A stretch of DNA of 64,000 bases from Candidatus Microbacterium phytovorans (lineage in GTDB: Bacteria; Actinomycetota; Actinomycetes; Actinomycetales; Microbacteriaceae): NCBI GenBank assembly GCA_029202445.1, contig CP119321.1:1240001-1304000 (forward strand), in the 5' to 3' direction. Shown here in pieces: positions 43,903 to 52,818 of the stretch. The first letter of the stretch is position 1. Each line of letters opens with the position of its first letter. The notes beneath the pieces are model-generated. The model had not been told where the DNA came from and did not search any database. It was given only the letters and a program-made list of their open reading frames with translations. Position numbers and translations under genes: made by a program.

Positions 43903-45456
43903 TCAGTAGCCGGAGAAGGCGTCGGTCGTGATCGACCGGGCGCGCTCCAGGGCGGGGGCGAGTTCGGAGATCAGGGCGGGAGGACCGGAGATGTAGGCGT
44001 GGCGCTCGGCGATGTCGGGCACCACCTGCAGGAGACCCTCGGCATCCAGGCGCACGCCGCGTGCCCATCGCCAGCGCGCGGGAAGGTCGGTCGGCTCGTC
44101 GCGCGTGAAGACGACGACGGGCACTCCGGATGCTTCCAGCTCGTCGCGGAAGGCGAGCTCCTCGGCACCCGACGCGACATACACGAACACGACGTCGCGG
44201 TCGTCGGAGGACAGTCGTAGATGCCGCAGCTGCGAGACGAACGGCGTGACGCCGATGCCGGCCGCGACCATGAGCACCGGGCTGGTGGGCTTCGACGGCA
44301 GGACGAAGTCACCCCAGACCCCGGTCACGGGGAGCGACTGACCGGGCTCGACACGCGCGAGGGCCTTCTTGTAGCTCGACTGGGAGCCCTCTCGCAGAGC
44401 GATCCGCACGGTCGGGAGCTCCTCGGGCGCCGACACGATGCTGAACTCGCGGCGCGTACCGCGGGCGTCGGCGTGCGCGTGAGCGACTTCGAGCTCGAGG
44501 TACTGACCGGCGGAGAACCGGAACCCGCGTCGCGCGTGGAAGACGAGCTCCCGGACGGTCGGGGTGAGTGCGATGCGCTCCACGAGCGTGAGGCGCACGG
44601 CGGAGCGGAACGCGAACACGAAGGCGACCAGGTTCCCGATGAGGAGGGCGCGCTCCTGGCCGAGGCTCACGCCACCGACGTCGATGGGCCAGCCCGCCAG
44701 CACGCCCACGATCGCCGCCACGACGAACTGCTGCCAGCGGCGCGGCGGCAGGGTGAGCGGCTCGGAGAGCATGAACACGCCGAGGAAGAGGAAGGGCGAG
44801 GACCACAGCAGCTGCCAGAAGACCGTCCCGGCGTCGAACGCGAGCCCTGCCGTCTGATACTGGCTGGCGGTGCGGAAGAAGGCGACCGCGACGGCGACCA
44901 CGAGGAACACGAGCACGACGCGCAGCTTCTCGGTGCGGAACAGCACCAGGAACCCGGCGACGATCACCGGCGCCGCGAGATACGGGGAGCCCACCCACCA
45001 GGCGGAGGCGCCGAGCTCCGGCACCCAGACGCTCAGCACCGTGAGGAACGTCGCCCCGACGGCCGCCGGGTTGAAGATGTGGCGTCCCTGCCAGGCGAGC
45101 ACGTACTTCGACGCGGATGCCACGGCGCCTGCCACCGCGAGACCGACGAGTCCGAGGGGATCGAGGGTGGGGCGCAGCACGAACAGCAGGATCAGCACCG
45201 TGATGAGAGTGGACTCCCATCGCCATGCCTTGCCGAGGAGTCGGTGCGCGAGCGCATCCACCGCGACGCACGCGAGCCCGAGCACCGCCCACGCGGCCAG
45301 CAACTCCCACGGGGTCGGGGCGAGGACGCCGAAGAACGACTCGACGAACGCGATGGCCGCCAGCGCCACGAGGGCCCAGACGACGAGGCGATACATGGAG
45401 ATCCGGCCGATGAGCGCGAAGACGCGGGTCCAGGCGGCGGTGAGCGATGAGATCAC
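43903..45456 (-). CDS. RnfD/NqrB-like membrane domain fused to ferredoxin-NAD(P) reductase domain
   Basis: A 517-residue redox membrane protein. The first ~280 residues hold about nine hydrophobic segments with the RnfD/NqrB motif GRHIFNPAAVGATFLT, and the rest is a soluble reductase: FAD site RREFSIVSAPE near 350, NAD(P) site VAAGIGVTPFVSQLRHL near 415, and an ending resembling flavodoxin-reductase proteins (ITTDAFSGY). It likely moves electrons from cytosolic NAD(P)H across the membrane. GTG 45456 overlaps the ApbE stop by 4 bases (GTGA). The usual SGAT flavin-attachment motif of NqrB/RnfD is not evident. Confidence 0.85.
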   Translation of the reverse strand: MISSLTAAWTRVFALIGRISMYRLVVWALVALAAIAFVESFFGVLAPTPWELLAAWAVLGLACVAVDALAHRLLGKAWRWESTLITVLILLFVLRPTLDPLGLVGLAVAGAVASASKYVLAWQGRHIFNPAAVGATFLTVLSVWVPELGASAWWVGSPYLAAPVIVAGFLVLFRTEKLRVVLVFLVVAVAVAFFRTASQYQTAGLAFDAGTVFWQLLWSSPFLFLGVFMLSEPLTLPPRRWQQFVVAAIVGVLAGWPIDVGGVSLGQERALLIGNLVAFVFAFRSAVRLTLVERIALTPTVRELVFHARRGFRFSAGQYLELEVAHAHADARGTRREFSIVSAPEELPTVRIALREGSQSSYKKALARVEPGQSLPVTGVWGDFVLPSKPTSPVLMVAAGIGVTPFVSQLRHLRLSSDDRDVVFVYVASGAEELAFRDELEASGVPVVVFTRDEPTDLPARWRWARGVRLDAEGLLQVVPDIAERHAYISGPPALISELAPALERARSITTDAFSGY

Positions 45457-46358
45457 GAGAACAACTCTGCCTTACAGTTCGGGGACCACTCCACGCGGCC
45501 ATCGGTCGTCATCCGCACCCACGGCACTCCCCACGCGTGGGCGAGGGCGGGTCCGCCGTCGAAGAAGAGCGCGCTGGCAACGGCATCCGCCGTCATCGCG
45601 CGCGGCGCGACCGCCCACGTCGCCGCGATCGTCTGCACGGGCTCCCCGGTGCGGGCGTCGAGCACGTGATGGAGACCATCGCCCCACGCGCGCCGGTTGG
45701 TCGCCGAGGCGCACAGCGCGGCATCCGCCACATCCCACACGCCGATCGCGCGCCGCGCGTCGTAGGGGTGCTCCAGACCGATCCGCTCCGGCGGTTCGTG
45801 CACGCCACCGCGCACCGCGAGATCGCCGCTCGCGTCGACCACGATGCGACCCGGCATCCGCCCTTCGGCCTCGACCGCGACCCACCGCTCGACCTCGGCG
45901 ACGACGAGGTCGACGAGGCGTCCCTTGCCGATCGCGCCGACGTCGATCGTCCCGGGCTCGCTCAGCCGCAGGTAGGCATCGTCCCAGTGGAGCTGCTCGC
46001 GCCACCTCGAGGGCGCGGGGCGAGCACCCGCGTCGAGGAAGCCGTACGCAGGGTCGTAGCCGCGGAGGGCGAGGGCGTCGCCGATGAGCGGGTTGATCGC
46101 CCCCTCGGTGGCATCCGAGAGCTCCGCGTACGCACCCAGCATCGCGGCCGCGTCAGGCGGCACTGGGACCGCTCCGCCCCGCGTCGCCAGAGAGCGCACG
46201 ACCGAGTCGTCGCGGAACCGCGACCACGTGCGATCGAAATCGTCGATGATCGCGGTGACCGCGCGCCGGGCGTCGACCGACAACGGTCGTGGCGTCGAGA
46301 TCTCCCAGGACGTGCCGATGGCGGTGAACTCCCACCGCGCATCGGCTGCGCCGCCCAT
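45453..46358 (-). CDS. apbE: ApbE-type FAD:protein FMN transferase
   Basis: A 301-residue enzyme that attaches FMN through a phosphoester to Thr/Ser of target proteins, using FAD and Mg2+. Family features include TAIGTSWEIS at the N-terminus, FDRTWSRFRDDSVVRSL, DVGAIGKGRLVD, DASGDLAVRG and the signature ATNRRAWGDGLHHVLDARTG. No signal peptide or lipobox is seen, so it may work inside the cell or be exported by another route. Stop and start overlaps on both sides show one translationally coupled operon with a plausible substrate directly upstream. Confidence 0.92.
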   Translation of the reverse strand: MGGAADARWEFTAIGTSWEISTPRPLSVDARRAVTAIIDDFDRTWSRFRDDSVVRSLATRGGAVPVPPDAAAMLGAYAELSDATEGAINPLIGDALALRGYDPAYGFLDAGARPAPSRWREQLHWDDAYLRLSEPGTIDVGAIGKGRLVDLVVAEVERWVAVEAEGRMPGRIVVDASGDLAVRGGVHEPPERIGLEHPYDARRAIGVWDVADAALCASATNRRAWGDGLHHVLDARTGEPVQTIAATWAVAPRAMTADAVASALFFDGGPALAHAWGVPWVRMTTDGRVEWSPNCKAELFS

Positions 46359-46837
46359 CAGGCGGCCGCTTCGGCCTTGATCGCGTCGATCGCCTCGTTG
46401 AATCCGCCGCTGGTGAGCGAGGAGCCCGCCACGCGAGAGACGGAGATCTCGTCGATGTCCTTGCCCACGACCTCCGCCTGGATCCCGCCGATGAACTGCG
46501 ACTGGTACTGCTCGGACTCGCGCTTGGTGGGGTTACCCGTGACCTCGACGGCGGTGACGACATCGTCGGCCAGCGTGACGGTGACGCTGATCGTCTCGAC
46601 CGACTCGGGCGTCGCGTAGGAGCCCTCGGCGGTGTAGGTGCCGTCCGCGTAGGTCGCAGAACCGGACGAGGCGCCGGAGTCGGTTCCGGCCTCGGTGCTG
46701 GAGGTGCCGCTGTCGGCGTCACCCGTGGTCGTCGGGCTCGTGGTGCCTGCGCATCCGGCGAGGACGGCGATACCCAGGACGGATGCCGCGGCGGCGCCCA
46801 TGCGCAGCTGGCGGGGAACGGCGGTGGTGCGGATCAT
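46358..46837 (-). CDS. FMN-binding domain lipoprotein
   Basis: A 159-residue secreted protein. The signal sequence ends in lipobox LAGC with C29, followed by a Ser/Thr/Gly-rich linker (30-65) and an FMN-binding domain (66-159: YADGTYTAEGSY ... IDEISVSRVAGSSLTSGGF). The usual flavin-acceptor motif SGAT-x-TS is replaced by AGSS-L-TS at 137-143, placing S140 where FMN would join. It is the likely substrate of ApbE and electron acceptor of the fused reductase. ATG 46837 has an AAGGAGG site; the stop shares one base with apbE. Confidence 0.88.
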   Translation of the reverse strand: MIRTTAVPRQLRMGAAAASVLGIAVLAGCAGTTSPTTTGDADSGTSSTEAGTDSGASSGSATYADGTYTAEGSYATPESVETISVTVTLADDVVTAVEVTGNPTKRESEQYQSQFIGGIQAEVVGKDIDEISVSRVAGSSLTSGGFNEAIDAIKAEAAA

Positions 46838-46858
46838 GGTTGGTCCTCCTTCTGTCGT

Positions 46859-46881
46859 GCCCCACCCGTTCTGCGGGGGGC
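46859..46881 (-). terminator. hairpin after P-type ATPase gene / flavin operon leader
   Basis: GCCCC 46859-46863 pairs with GGGGC 46877-46881 and CCG 46866-46868 with CGG 46874-46876, with a 2-base bulge and 5-base loop. It can terminate the ATPase message or sit at the 5' end of the flavin-operon transcript. Confidence 0.5.
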
Positions 46882-46888
46882 GAGACCC

Positions 46889-46932
46889 ACGCTATCCGCG
46901 CCGACCCTTCCGGCGTCTCGGGGACAGCTATG
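46889..46932 (-). promoter_or_regulatory. flavin operon promoter with TATG half-site
   Basis: TAGCGT on the minus strand (46889-46894) is a candidate -10 hexamer. AGCTATG at 46926-46932, about 35 bases further upstream, is the same heptamer found in the operator cluster at 41507-41613. This position, near -45, suits an activator of the OmpR class. Only one half-site is clear. Confidence 0.4.
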
Positions 46933-49633
46933 GGTTTGCAGTGAAGCGCCGCACGGCCTTGAGTCCTTCCACGGCGGCGAAGATGACGACGGAGAGCGCG
47001 AGCGGAGCCAGCCAGCCGGTGACCGGAAGCGGCTGCGATCCGAACAGTCCGTTCATGAACGGGACGTAGGTGTACAGGAGCTGGAGCAGCAGCAGCGCTC
47101 CCGCCGACCACCACACGACCGGATTGCCCCGGAGGACGTCGACGGTGACGCTCGAGCGCCCCAGGAACCGGCAGTTGAAGAGGTAGGCGAGCTGACCGAG
47201 CGCGAGCATGGCGACCGCCTGCGTGCGGGCATAGTCCACGTCGCCCGTGGTCGCGGTGCCCCACCAGAAGACGCCGAGCGTCGCCCCGCCGATGAGGAGC
47301 GACACGAGGAGGACGAAACCGAGCTCGCGCGCCGAGACGATCGAACCTCCGGGAGCCCGGGGCGAACGCGCCATGATGCCCTTCTCCGCCGGTTCATAGG
47401 CCAGCGCGAGCGACAGCGTGACCGCCGTGACCATGTTGACCCAGAGCACCTGGACGGGGGTGAGCGGCAGGGTGAACCCGAAGACGATCGCGACGAGGAT
47501 GACGAGCGACTGCGCGCCGTTGGTGGGCAGCAGGAAGACCACCGACTTGCGCAGGTTGTCGTAGATGCGACGGCCCTCTCGGATCGCACTGCGGATCGTC
47601 GCGAAGTTGTCGTCCGCCAGGACGATCTCCGCCGCCTCCTTCGTGGCCTCGGTGCCCTTGATCCCCATCGCGATCCCGACGTCGGCTCGGGTGAGGGCCG
47701 GTGCGTCGTTCACGCCGTCGCCGGTCATCGCCACGACCTCGCCGTGGGACTGCAGGGCACGCACGATCCGGATCTTGTGCTCCGGGCTCGTCCGCGCGTA
47801 GACGTCGACGTCGCGCACGACCGTCTTCAACTGCTCCTGGCTGAGCGATTCCAGCTCCGCGCCGGTCAGCACGCGCACGTCGTCGCCGTCGGCGAGGCCC
47901 ATCTCGCGGCTGATCGCGAGGGCGGTCCCCGCGTGGTCGCCGGTGATCATCTTCACGCGGATGCCGGCGTGATGGCAGTCGGCGATGGCCTCGATGGCCT
48001 CGGGCCGCGGCGGGTCGAGGATGCCCCACAGCCCGAGGAACTCGAGGTCGACGAGGTCGTCGATGTCGACCTCGCGCGTACGAGTGGGGGTGCGCGCCGC
48101 GGCGAGCACGCGCAGACCTTCGCCGCTCAGCTCCGCGATCGCCGCTTCCCAGAGAGCCCGGTCGACGGGCTCGGCGCCGTCGGCGCCACGCTGCGTGAGC
48201 GAGCGCTCGAGGAGGCGGTCGGGAGCGCCCTTCACGAGGATCGCCCGGGCCCCGTCGACGGACTCGTTGAGGGTGGCCATGAACTTGTTCGCCGAATCGA
48301 AGGGGACGACGCCGATGCGCTTCGGGCGAGGCTCGGGCCGCGGGCCTCCCTTCATCGCGACGACCTTCAAAGCGCCCTCGGTCGGCTCGCCGACGAGGGT
48401 CCACCCCGACCCGTCGTCGGACGGCACGACGTGCGCGTCGTTGCAGAGGTCGGCGACGGCCAGGAGGGCCCGGACATCCCCGTCGCCCACGGAGCCCGCA
48501 GGAGCCGCGGAAGTCGACACGCGGCGGATCTCCCCCGCCGGGTCGTAGCCCAGGCCGTCCACCTCGTAGCGCGCGACCGGAGTCACCATCCGCCGCACCG
48601 TCATCTCGTTCTTCGTCAGCGTGCCGGTCTTGTCGGAGCACACGGTGGTGACCGAACCGAGCGCCTCGACGGCGGGGAGCTTTCGCGTGATGGCGTTCCG
48701 GCGTGCCATCTGCTGCACGCCGATCGCCAGGGTGATCGTGACGAGCGCGGGAAGGCCCTCCGGGATGGCGGCCACGGCGAACCCGATGGTCGCCGAAACG
48801 AGATCACCCAGCGGCATGCGGTGGAGGAAGCGTCCGATGAGCATCATCAGCACGGCCATCCCGAGGATGACGAGAGTGAGCACCTTGCCGAACTGAGCGA
48901 GCTGGGTGGTCAGCGGAGTCTGCAGCGAGCCTGCCTCCCCCACCAGCGTCTGGATGCGCCCGATCTCGGTGCGAGAGCCTGTGCCGGTGACGACGCCGCG
49001 TCCCTGTCCCGCCGAGACGATCGTGCCCGAGAACGCCATCGACGTGCGGTCGCCCACCCCGGCGTCGTCGGCGACCGGCTCGCTCTGCTTCGAGCACGGC
49101 ACCGATTCGCCGGTGAGCGCTGCCTCCTCGATCCGCAGTTGGAAGGTCTCCAGCAGACGCACGTCGGCGGGCACCTTGTCGCCCGGCGCGAGACGAACGA
49201 CATCTCCCGGGACGAGGTCGGCGGCGGGAATCGTCGACCACGCGCCATCGCGCCGCACCTGCGCGTCGGCCGACAGCATCCCGCGGATGCCGGCAAGCGC
49301 CTTCTCGGCGCGGCCCTCCTGCAGGAACCCGATCACGGCGTTGATGATGGCGACGGCCATGATGACCCAGAAGTCGAGCCAGTCCGCCATGATCGCCTTG
49401 ATCGCGGCCGCGCCGAGCAGGATGTAGATGAGGGTGTCGTTGAAGTGCCCGAGGAACCGCAGCCACGCGGGGGTGCGGGCGGGCTCGGGAAGGACGTTCG
49501 GACCGACCTGCGCGAGCCGCTCAGCGGCGTCGGATGCCGTCAGGCCACCGGGATCGGTCTGCAGCGCCGCCAGGACGGCTGCGGTGTCGTGGGAGAACGG
49601 GCGCTCGATGTCGAGAGCGGATGCGGCGGCCAT
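46928..49633 (-). CDS. P2-type cation-transporting ATPase
   Basis: A 901-residue P-type ATPase of the P2 (Ca2+- or Na+-pump-like) group. It has an N-terminal cation-ATPase domain (1-75), A-domain loop [10 protein letters not shown] near 158, ion-site PEGLP in [13 protein letters not shown] near 295, phosphorylation site [12 protein letters not shown] near 331, hinge [10 protein letters not shown] near 640 and six C-terminal helices. Two-residue ion ligands in TM5/6 ([19 protein letters not shown]) do not decide Ca2+ versus other ions. ATG 49633 lies 6 bases after TAGGAT. It sits upstream of the flavin operon but ends in a hairpin. Confidence 0.93.
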   Translation of the reverse strand: MAAASALDIERPFSHDTAAVLAALQTDPGGLTASDAAERLAQVGPNVLPEPARTPAWLRFLGHFNDTLIYILLGAAAIKAIMADWLDFWVIMAVAIINAVIGFLQEGRAEKALAGIRGMLSADAQVRRDGAWSTIPAADLVPGDVVRLAPGDKVPADVRLLETFQLRIEEAALTGESVPCSKQSEPVADDAGVGDRTSMAFSGTIVSAGQGRGVVTGTGSRTEIGRIQTLVGEAGSLQTPLTTQLAQFGKVLTLVILGMAVLMMLIGRFLHRMPLGDLVSATIGFAVAAIPEGLPALVTITLAIGVQQMARRNAITRKLPAVEALGSVTTVCSDKTGTLTKNEMTVRRMVTPVARYEVDGLGYDPAGEIRRVSTSAAPAGSVGDGDVRALLAVADLCNDAHVVPSDDGSGWTLVGEPTEGALKVVAMKGGPRPEPRPKRIGVVPFDSANKFMATLNESVDGARAILVKGAPDRLLERSLTQRGADGAEPVDRALWEAAIAELSGEGLRVLAAARTPTRTREVDIDDLVDLEFLGLWGILDPPRPEAIEAIADCHHAGIRVKMITGDHAGTALAISREMGLADGDDVRVLTGAELESLSQEQLKTVVRDVDVYARTSPEHKIRIVRALQSHGEVVAMTGDGVNDAPALTRADVGIAMGIKGTEATKEAAEIVLADDNFATIRSAIREGRRIYDNLRKSVVFLLPTNGAQSLVILVAIVFGFTLPLTPVQVLWVNMVTAVTLSLALAYEPAEKGIMARSPRAPGGSIVSARELGFVLLVSLLIGGATLGVFWWGTATTGDVDYARTQAVAMLALGQLAYLFNCRFLGRSSVTVDVLRGNPVVWWSAGALLLLQLLYTYVPFMNGLFGSQPLPVTGWLAPLALSVVIFAAVEGLKAVRRFTANP

Positions 49634-49639
49634 GCCGCG

Positions 49640-49645
49640 ATCCTA
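49640..49645 (-). promoter_or_regulatory. -10 hexamer TAGGAT for P-type ATPase
   Basis: TAGGAT on the minus strand lies 6 bases before ATG 49633 inside a 22-bp gap after prs; predicted leaderless. Confidence 0.45.
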
Positions 49646-49655
49646 TTCGCGTCTG

Positions 49656-50687
49656 TCAGGCCGCGCCGTCGAACATGCTCGTGACCGACCCGTCCTCGAA
49701 GACCTCTTTGATCGCCCGCGCGAGCAGCGGCGCGATCGGGAGCACCGTCAGGCCCGGGAATCGCTTCTCGGGAGGCAGGGGGATCGTGTCGGTGACCACC
49801 ACTTCGTCGATCGCGTCGTCCTGCAGACGAGTGCTGGCCGGGTCGCTGAAGATCGCATGCGTGGCGGCGACGATGACGCGCTCGGCGCCGTCCTTCTTGA
49901 GGGCCTGCGCAGCCTTCACGATCGTCCCGCCGGTGTCGATCATGTCGTCGACGAGGAGGCAGACGCGCCCCTCGACGTTGCCGACGATGTCGTTGACGGT
50001 CACCTGGTTGGCGACGTTGGGGTCACGGCGCTTGTGGATGATCGCGAGCGGCGCGTCGAGGCTGTCCGACCAGGTGTCGGCCACGCGCACGCGTCCGGTG
50101 TCGGGTGAGACCACCGTGAGCTTCGCGCGGTCTTCGGGCGACAGGCTCTTCTCGAAGTAGTCGAGCAGCACGGGCTTGGCGAAGAGGTGATCGACGGGGC
50201 CGTCGAAGAAACCTTGGATCTGCGCCGCGTGGAGGTCGACGCTCATGACGCGGTCGGCGCCGGCGGTCTTGAGCAGGTCGGCGACGAGGCGCGCACTGAT
50301 GGGCTCGCGTCCCCGGCCCTTCTTGTCCTGCCGGGAGTACGGGTAGTACGGGGCGACGACGGAGATGCGCTTCGCGGACGCGCGCTTGGCGGCATCCAAC
50401 ATGATGAGCAGCTCCATGAGCCACTCGTTGACCGGGGGGCCGAACGACTGGATGAGGAAGATGTCGCATCCGCGGATGGACACCTCGAAGCGCGTGAGGA
50501 TCTCGCCGGAGGCGAAGGTGCGGTGCTCGGTCGGCACGAGGCTCGACCCCAGCTCGGCGGCCACCTGCTGCGCGAGTTCGGGGTGGGAGCTGCCCGCCGC
50601 CACGACGAGACGCTTCTTCGTCTTCACGACGAGGCCGGGGGCGATGTCGTCCCTCTCGGGATCAGTCGCCTTGTTCTTGCGCGCCAT
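49656..50687 (-). CDS. prs: ribose-phosphate diphosphokinase (PRPP synthase)
   Basis: A 343-residue enzyme making 5-phosphoribosyl diphosphate from ribose 5-phosphate and ATP. Typical elements are FASGEILTRFEVSIRGCDIF, the flexible-loop region YPYSRQDKKGRGREPISARL, and the PRPP loop VCLLVDDMIDTGGTI near 245. The protein carries an extra basic/acidic N-terminus of about 20 residues (MARKNKATDPERDD) beyond the usual start. ATG 50687 lies 26 bases inside the 3' end of glmU, so the two are tightly linked, as in other actinobacteria. Confidence 0.96.
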   Translation of the reverse strand: MARKNKATDPERDDIAPGLVVKTKKRLVVAAGSSHPELAQQVAAELGSSLVPTEHRTFASGEILTRFEVSIRGCDIFLIQSFGPPVNEWLMELLIMLDAAKRASAKRISVVAPYYPYSRQDKKGRGREPISARLVADLLKTAGADRVMSVDLHAAQIQGFFDGPVDHLFAKPVLLDYFEKSLSPEDRAKLTVVSPDTGRVRVADTWSDSLDAPLAIIHKRRDPNVANQVTVNDIVGNVEGRVCLLVDDMIDTGGTIVKAAQALKKDGAERVIVAATHAIFSDPASTRLQDDAIDEVVVTDTIPLPPEKRFPGLTVLPIAPLLARAIKEVFEDGSVTSMFDGAA

Positions 50688-52134
50688 CGTCCGCTTTCTG
50701 TGCGGACCGCGCACGTGCGGCGGCTGCGGCCGCTTCCGTGCCCGGTCGGTGATTCTCGACCCACCCCTCGACATTGCGTTGAGGGGTCACGCTGAGAGCG
50801 AGCGCACCGGCGGGGACGTCCTTTCGGATGACCGCTCCGGCGCCCGTCTTGGCGCCATCTCCGATCCTAACGGGCGCGACGAACACGTTGTGCGAGCCGG
50901 AGTGCACCTCGTCGCCGATCTCGGTGCGGTGCTTGGCGATGTCGTCGTAGTTCGCGGTGATCGCGCCGGCGCCGAGGTTCACGCCGCGGCCGATCGTCGT
51001 GTCGCCGATGTACGACAGATGCGGCACCTTGCTGCCCTCGCCGATCGTGGAGTTCTTCGTCTCGACGAAGGTGCCGATCTTGCCGCGGGCGGCCAACTGG
51101 GTGCCTGGACGCAGGTAGGCGAACGGTCCGACGGCCGCACCCGCGCCGATGACGGCGAGCATGGCATCCGTCCGGCGGACGACCGCGCCCTCGCCGACCT
51201 CGCAGTCCTCGAGGGTCGTGTCGGGGCCGACGATCGCGCCGGTCTCGACCGTCGTCGCCCGCAGGATGTGGGTGTTGGGTAAGACGGTCACGTCGGGGGC
51301 GAGCGTCGCGGTGACATCGATCCACGTGGTCGCCGGGTCTTGGATGGTCACCCCGGCCAGCTGCCACCGCCGGACGGTGCGGGCGTTGAGGAGCCGGCCC
51401 GCCTCCGCCAGCTGCGCCCGGTCGTTGACCCCGAGGGTGACGGACACGTCGGCCACGACGGATGCCGCGACCGCGCGGTCGTCGGCGCGCAGGAGTCCGA
51501 TGACGTCGGTGAGGTACTTCTCCCCCTGCGCGTTGTCCGTGCTGAGGAGCGGCAGGCGGGTGCGCAGCTCCCTCGCAGCGAAGACGTACACCCCGGCGTT
51601 GATCTCACGGACGGCGGCCTCGTCGTCGGTCGCGTCCTTCTGCTCCACGATGCGCGCGACGCCGCCGTCGGCATCGCGCAGCACCCGGCCGTAGCCGGTG
51701 GGCTCGTCGACGACCGCACTCAGCAGCGTCGCGGCCGACGCCGCAGCGCGGTGGGCGCCCACGACGGCGGCGAGGGTCTCGGCATCCAGCAGGGGGACGT
51801 CGCCGCTCAGCACGAGCACGTCGCCGTCGAAGTCGGGGAGCGCGGTCAGGGCGATCTCGACCGCGCGACCCGTGCCGGCGACCTCGTCCTGGTCGACGAC
51901 GATCACTTCGGGCGAGACCCCGAGAACAGCCTCGGCGACCTGGTCGCGCTCGTGGCGCACGACGACCACGACGTGCGCGGGAGCCAGGTCACGGGCCGTG
52001 TCGAGCACGTGCCCGACCAGCGGCCGCCCGCCGATGCGATGGAGCACCTTCGGGAGCGCGGAGCGCATGCGGGTACCCTGCCCCGCCGCGAGAATGACCA
52101 CGGCCAGCGAGGGGTCGAGAGTGTTCTCCGTCAT
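50662..52134 (-). CDS. glmU: bifunctional GlmU uridyltransferase/acetyltransferase
   Basis: A 490-residue enzyme making UDP-N-acetylglucosamine for the cell wall. The N-terminal nucleotidyltransferase has LAAGQGTRMRSALPKVLH at 14-31, and the left-handed beta-helix C-terminal half has LRPGTQL, KNSTIGEGSKVPHLSYIGD and GSHNVFVAP. A C-terminal extension (EAAAAAARARSAQKADDGA) is typical of actinobacterial forms. ATG 52134 lies 1 base beyond the tRNA-Gln gene, so there is no room for a separate ribosome site; an internal GTG (at about residue 11, AVVILAAG) is a less likely start. Confidence 0.95.
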   Translation of the reverse strand: MTENTLDPSLAVVILAAGQGTRMRSALPKVLHRIGGRPLVGHVLDTARDLAPAHVVVVVRHERDQVAEAVLGVSPEVIVVDQDEVAGTGRAVEIALTALPDFDGDVLVLSGDVPLLDAETLAAVVGAHRAAASAATLLSAVVDEPTGYGRVLRDADGGVARIVEQKDATDDEAAVREINAGVYVFAARELRTRLPLLSTDNAQGEKYLTDVIGLLRADDRAVAASVVADVSVTLGVNDRAQLAEAGRLLNARTVRRWQLAGVTIQDPATTWIDVTATLAPDVTVLPNTHILRATTVETGAIVGPDTTLEDCEVGEGAVVRRTDAMLAVIGAGAAVGPFAYLRPGTQLAARGKIGTFVETKNSTIGEGSKVPHLSYIGDTTIGRGVNLGAGAITANYDDIAKHRTEIGDEVHSGSHNVFVAPVRIGDGAKTGAGAVIRKDVPAGALALSVTPQRNVEGWVENHRPGTEAAAAAARARSAQKADDGAQEQGD

Positions 52135-52135
52135 G

Positions 52136-52207
52136 CTCCGCCGCCAGGATTCGAACCTAGACCTCACAGCTCCAAAGGCTGTCGTGCTGCCATTACACCA
52201 CGGCGGA
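52136..52207 (-). tRNA. tRNA-Gln (UUG anticodon)
   Basis: The minus strand folds as a 72-nt cloverleaf. The acceptor TCCGCCG pairs with CGGCGGA, discriminator G. The anticodon stem ACAGC/GCTGT encloses loop CTTTGGA, giving anticodon UUG (Gln). The T-arm is CTAGG-TTCGAAT-CCTGG. CCA is not encoded. The gene ends one base before the glmU start, so both are probably made on one transcript. Confidence 0.93.
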
Positions 52208-52293
52208 CCGCGGACCGCAGGGCGGGGCCGCACCGTCCAGTCTGCCACGGGCGGCACCGTCTCCCCGTTCGCGCGGGCGATGCCTCGACCCGG

Positions 52294-52299
52294 GATAAT
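52294..52299 (+). promoter_or_regulatory. -10 hexamer GATAAT for MarR gene
   Basis: GATAAT lies 6 bases before GTG 52306; predicted leaderless start. Confidence 0.5.
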
Positions 52300-52305
52300 G
52301 GCGGA

Positions 52306-52809
52306 GTGACCGCCGAACACGATGAGGTCGACCGGATCGTCGACGCGTGGACGACGCAGCGACCCGACCTCGATTTCTCGCCCCTCGAGGTGCTCTCGCG
52401 CGTCGACCGCCTCTCGCGCCACCTCGACCGCGCGCGCCGTGAGGCGTTCCGTCGCAGCGAGCTCGAGCCGTGGGAGTGGGACGTGCTGTCGGCGCTGCGC
52501 CGGGCCGGCGAGCCGTACCAGTTGAGCCCGAAGCAGCTGCTCCAGCAGACACTGGTCTCCAGCGGCACCATGACCAATCGCATCGATCGTCTCGTCGGCC
52601 GCCGCCTCGTCCGCCGCGAGGCGGACCCAGCCGACGGGCGCAGCGTCCTCGTGACGCTCACCGAAGACGGACGCACACGCGTCGACGCGGCCATCACGAG
52701 ACTCGTGGATGCCGAAGCCGTGCTCCTCGCGATGCTCTCGCGCACCGATCGCGACCGGCTCGCCGCACTCCTGCGCAAGCTCAGCCTCGGCTTCGACACG
52801 TCGCGCTGA
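52306..52809 (+). CDS. MarR family transcriptional regulator
   Basis: A 167-residue winged-helix repressor. The recognition region is LSPKQLLQQTLVSSGTMTNRIDRLVGRRLVRRE (quoted in parts: SSGTMTNRIDRLVGRRLV) followed by the wing ADPADGRSVLVTLTEDG, with helical dimerisation segments at both ends. Ligands are typically small phenolic or antibiotic compounds. It lies between tRNA-Gln and the convergent ABC-F gene; divergent promoters suggest it may control itself, but no clear palindrome is seen. GTG 52306 is used as start because it follows GATAAT by 6 bases. Confidence 0.9.
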   Translation: MTAEHDEVDRIVDAWTTQRPDLDFSPLEVLSRVDRLSRHLDRARREAFRRSELEPWEWDVLSALRRAGEPYQLSPKQLLQQTLVSSGTMTNRIDRLVGRRLVRREADPADGRSVLVTLTEDGRTRVDAAITRLVDAEAVLLAMLSRTDRDRLAALLRKLSLGFDTSR

Positions 52810-52818
52810 CGCGGCGTC

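Noticed and set aside
45080..45100. AVGAT in the RnfD/NqrB-like membrane domain as a flavin-attachment site
   Set aside because: It lies in the family NPA motif region (FNPAAVGAT), not at the position of the SGAT motif of NqrB/RnfD, and lacks the preceding Asp/Ser context.
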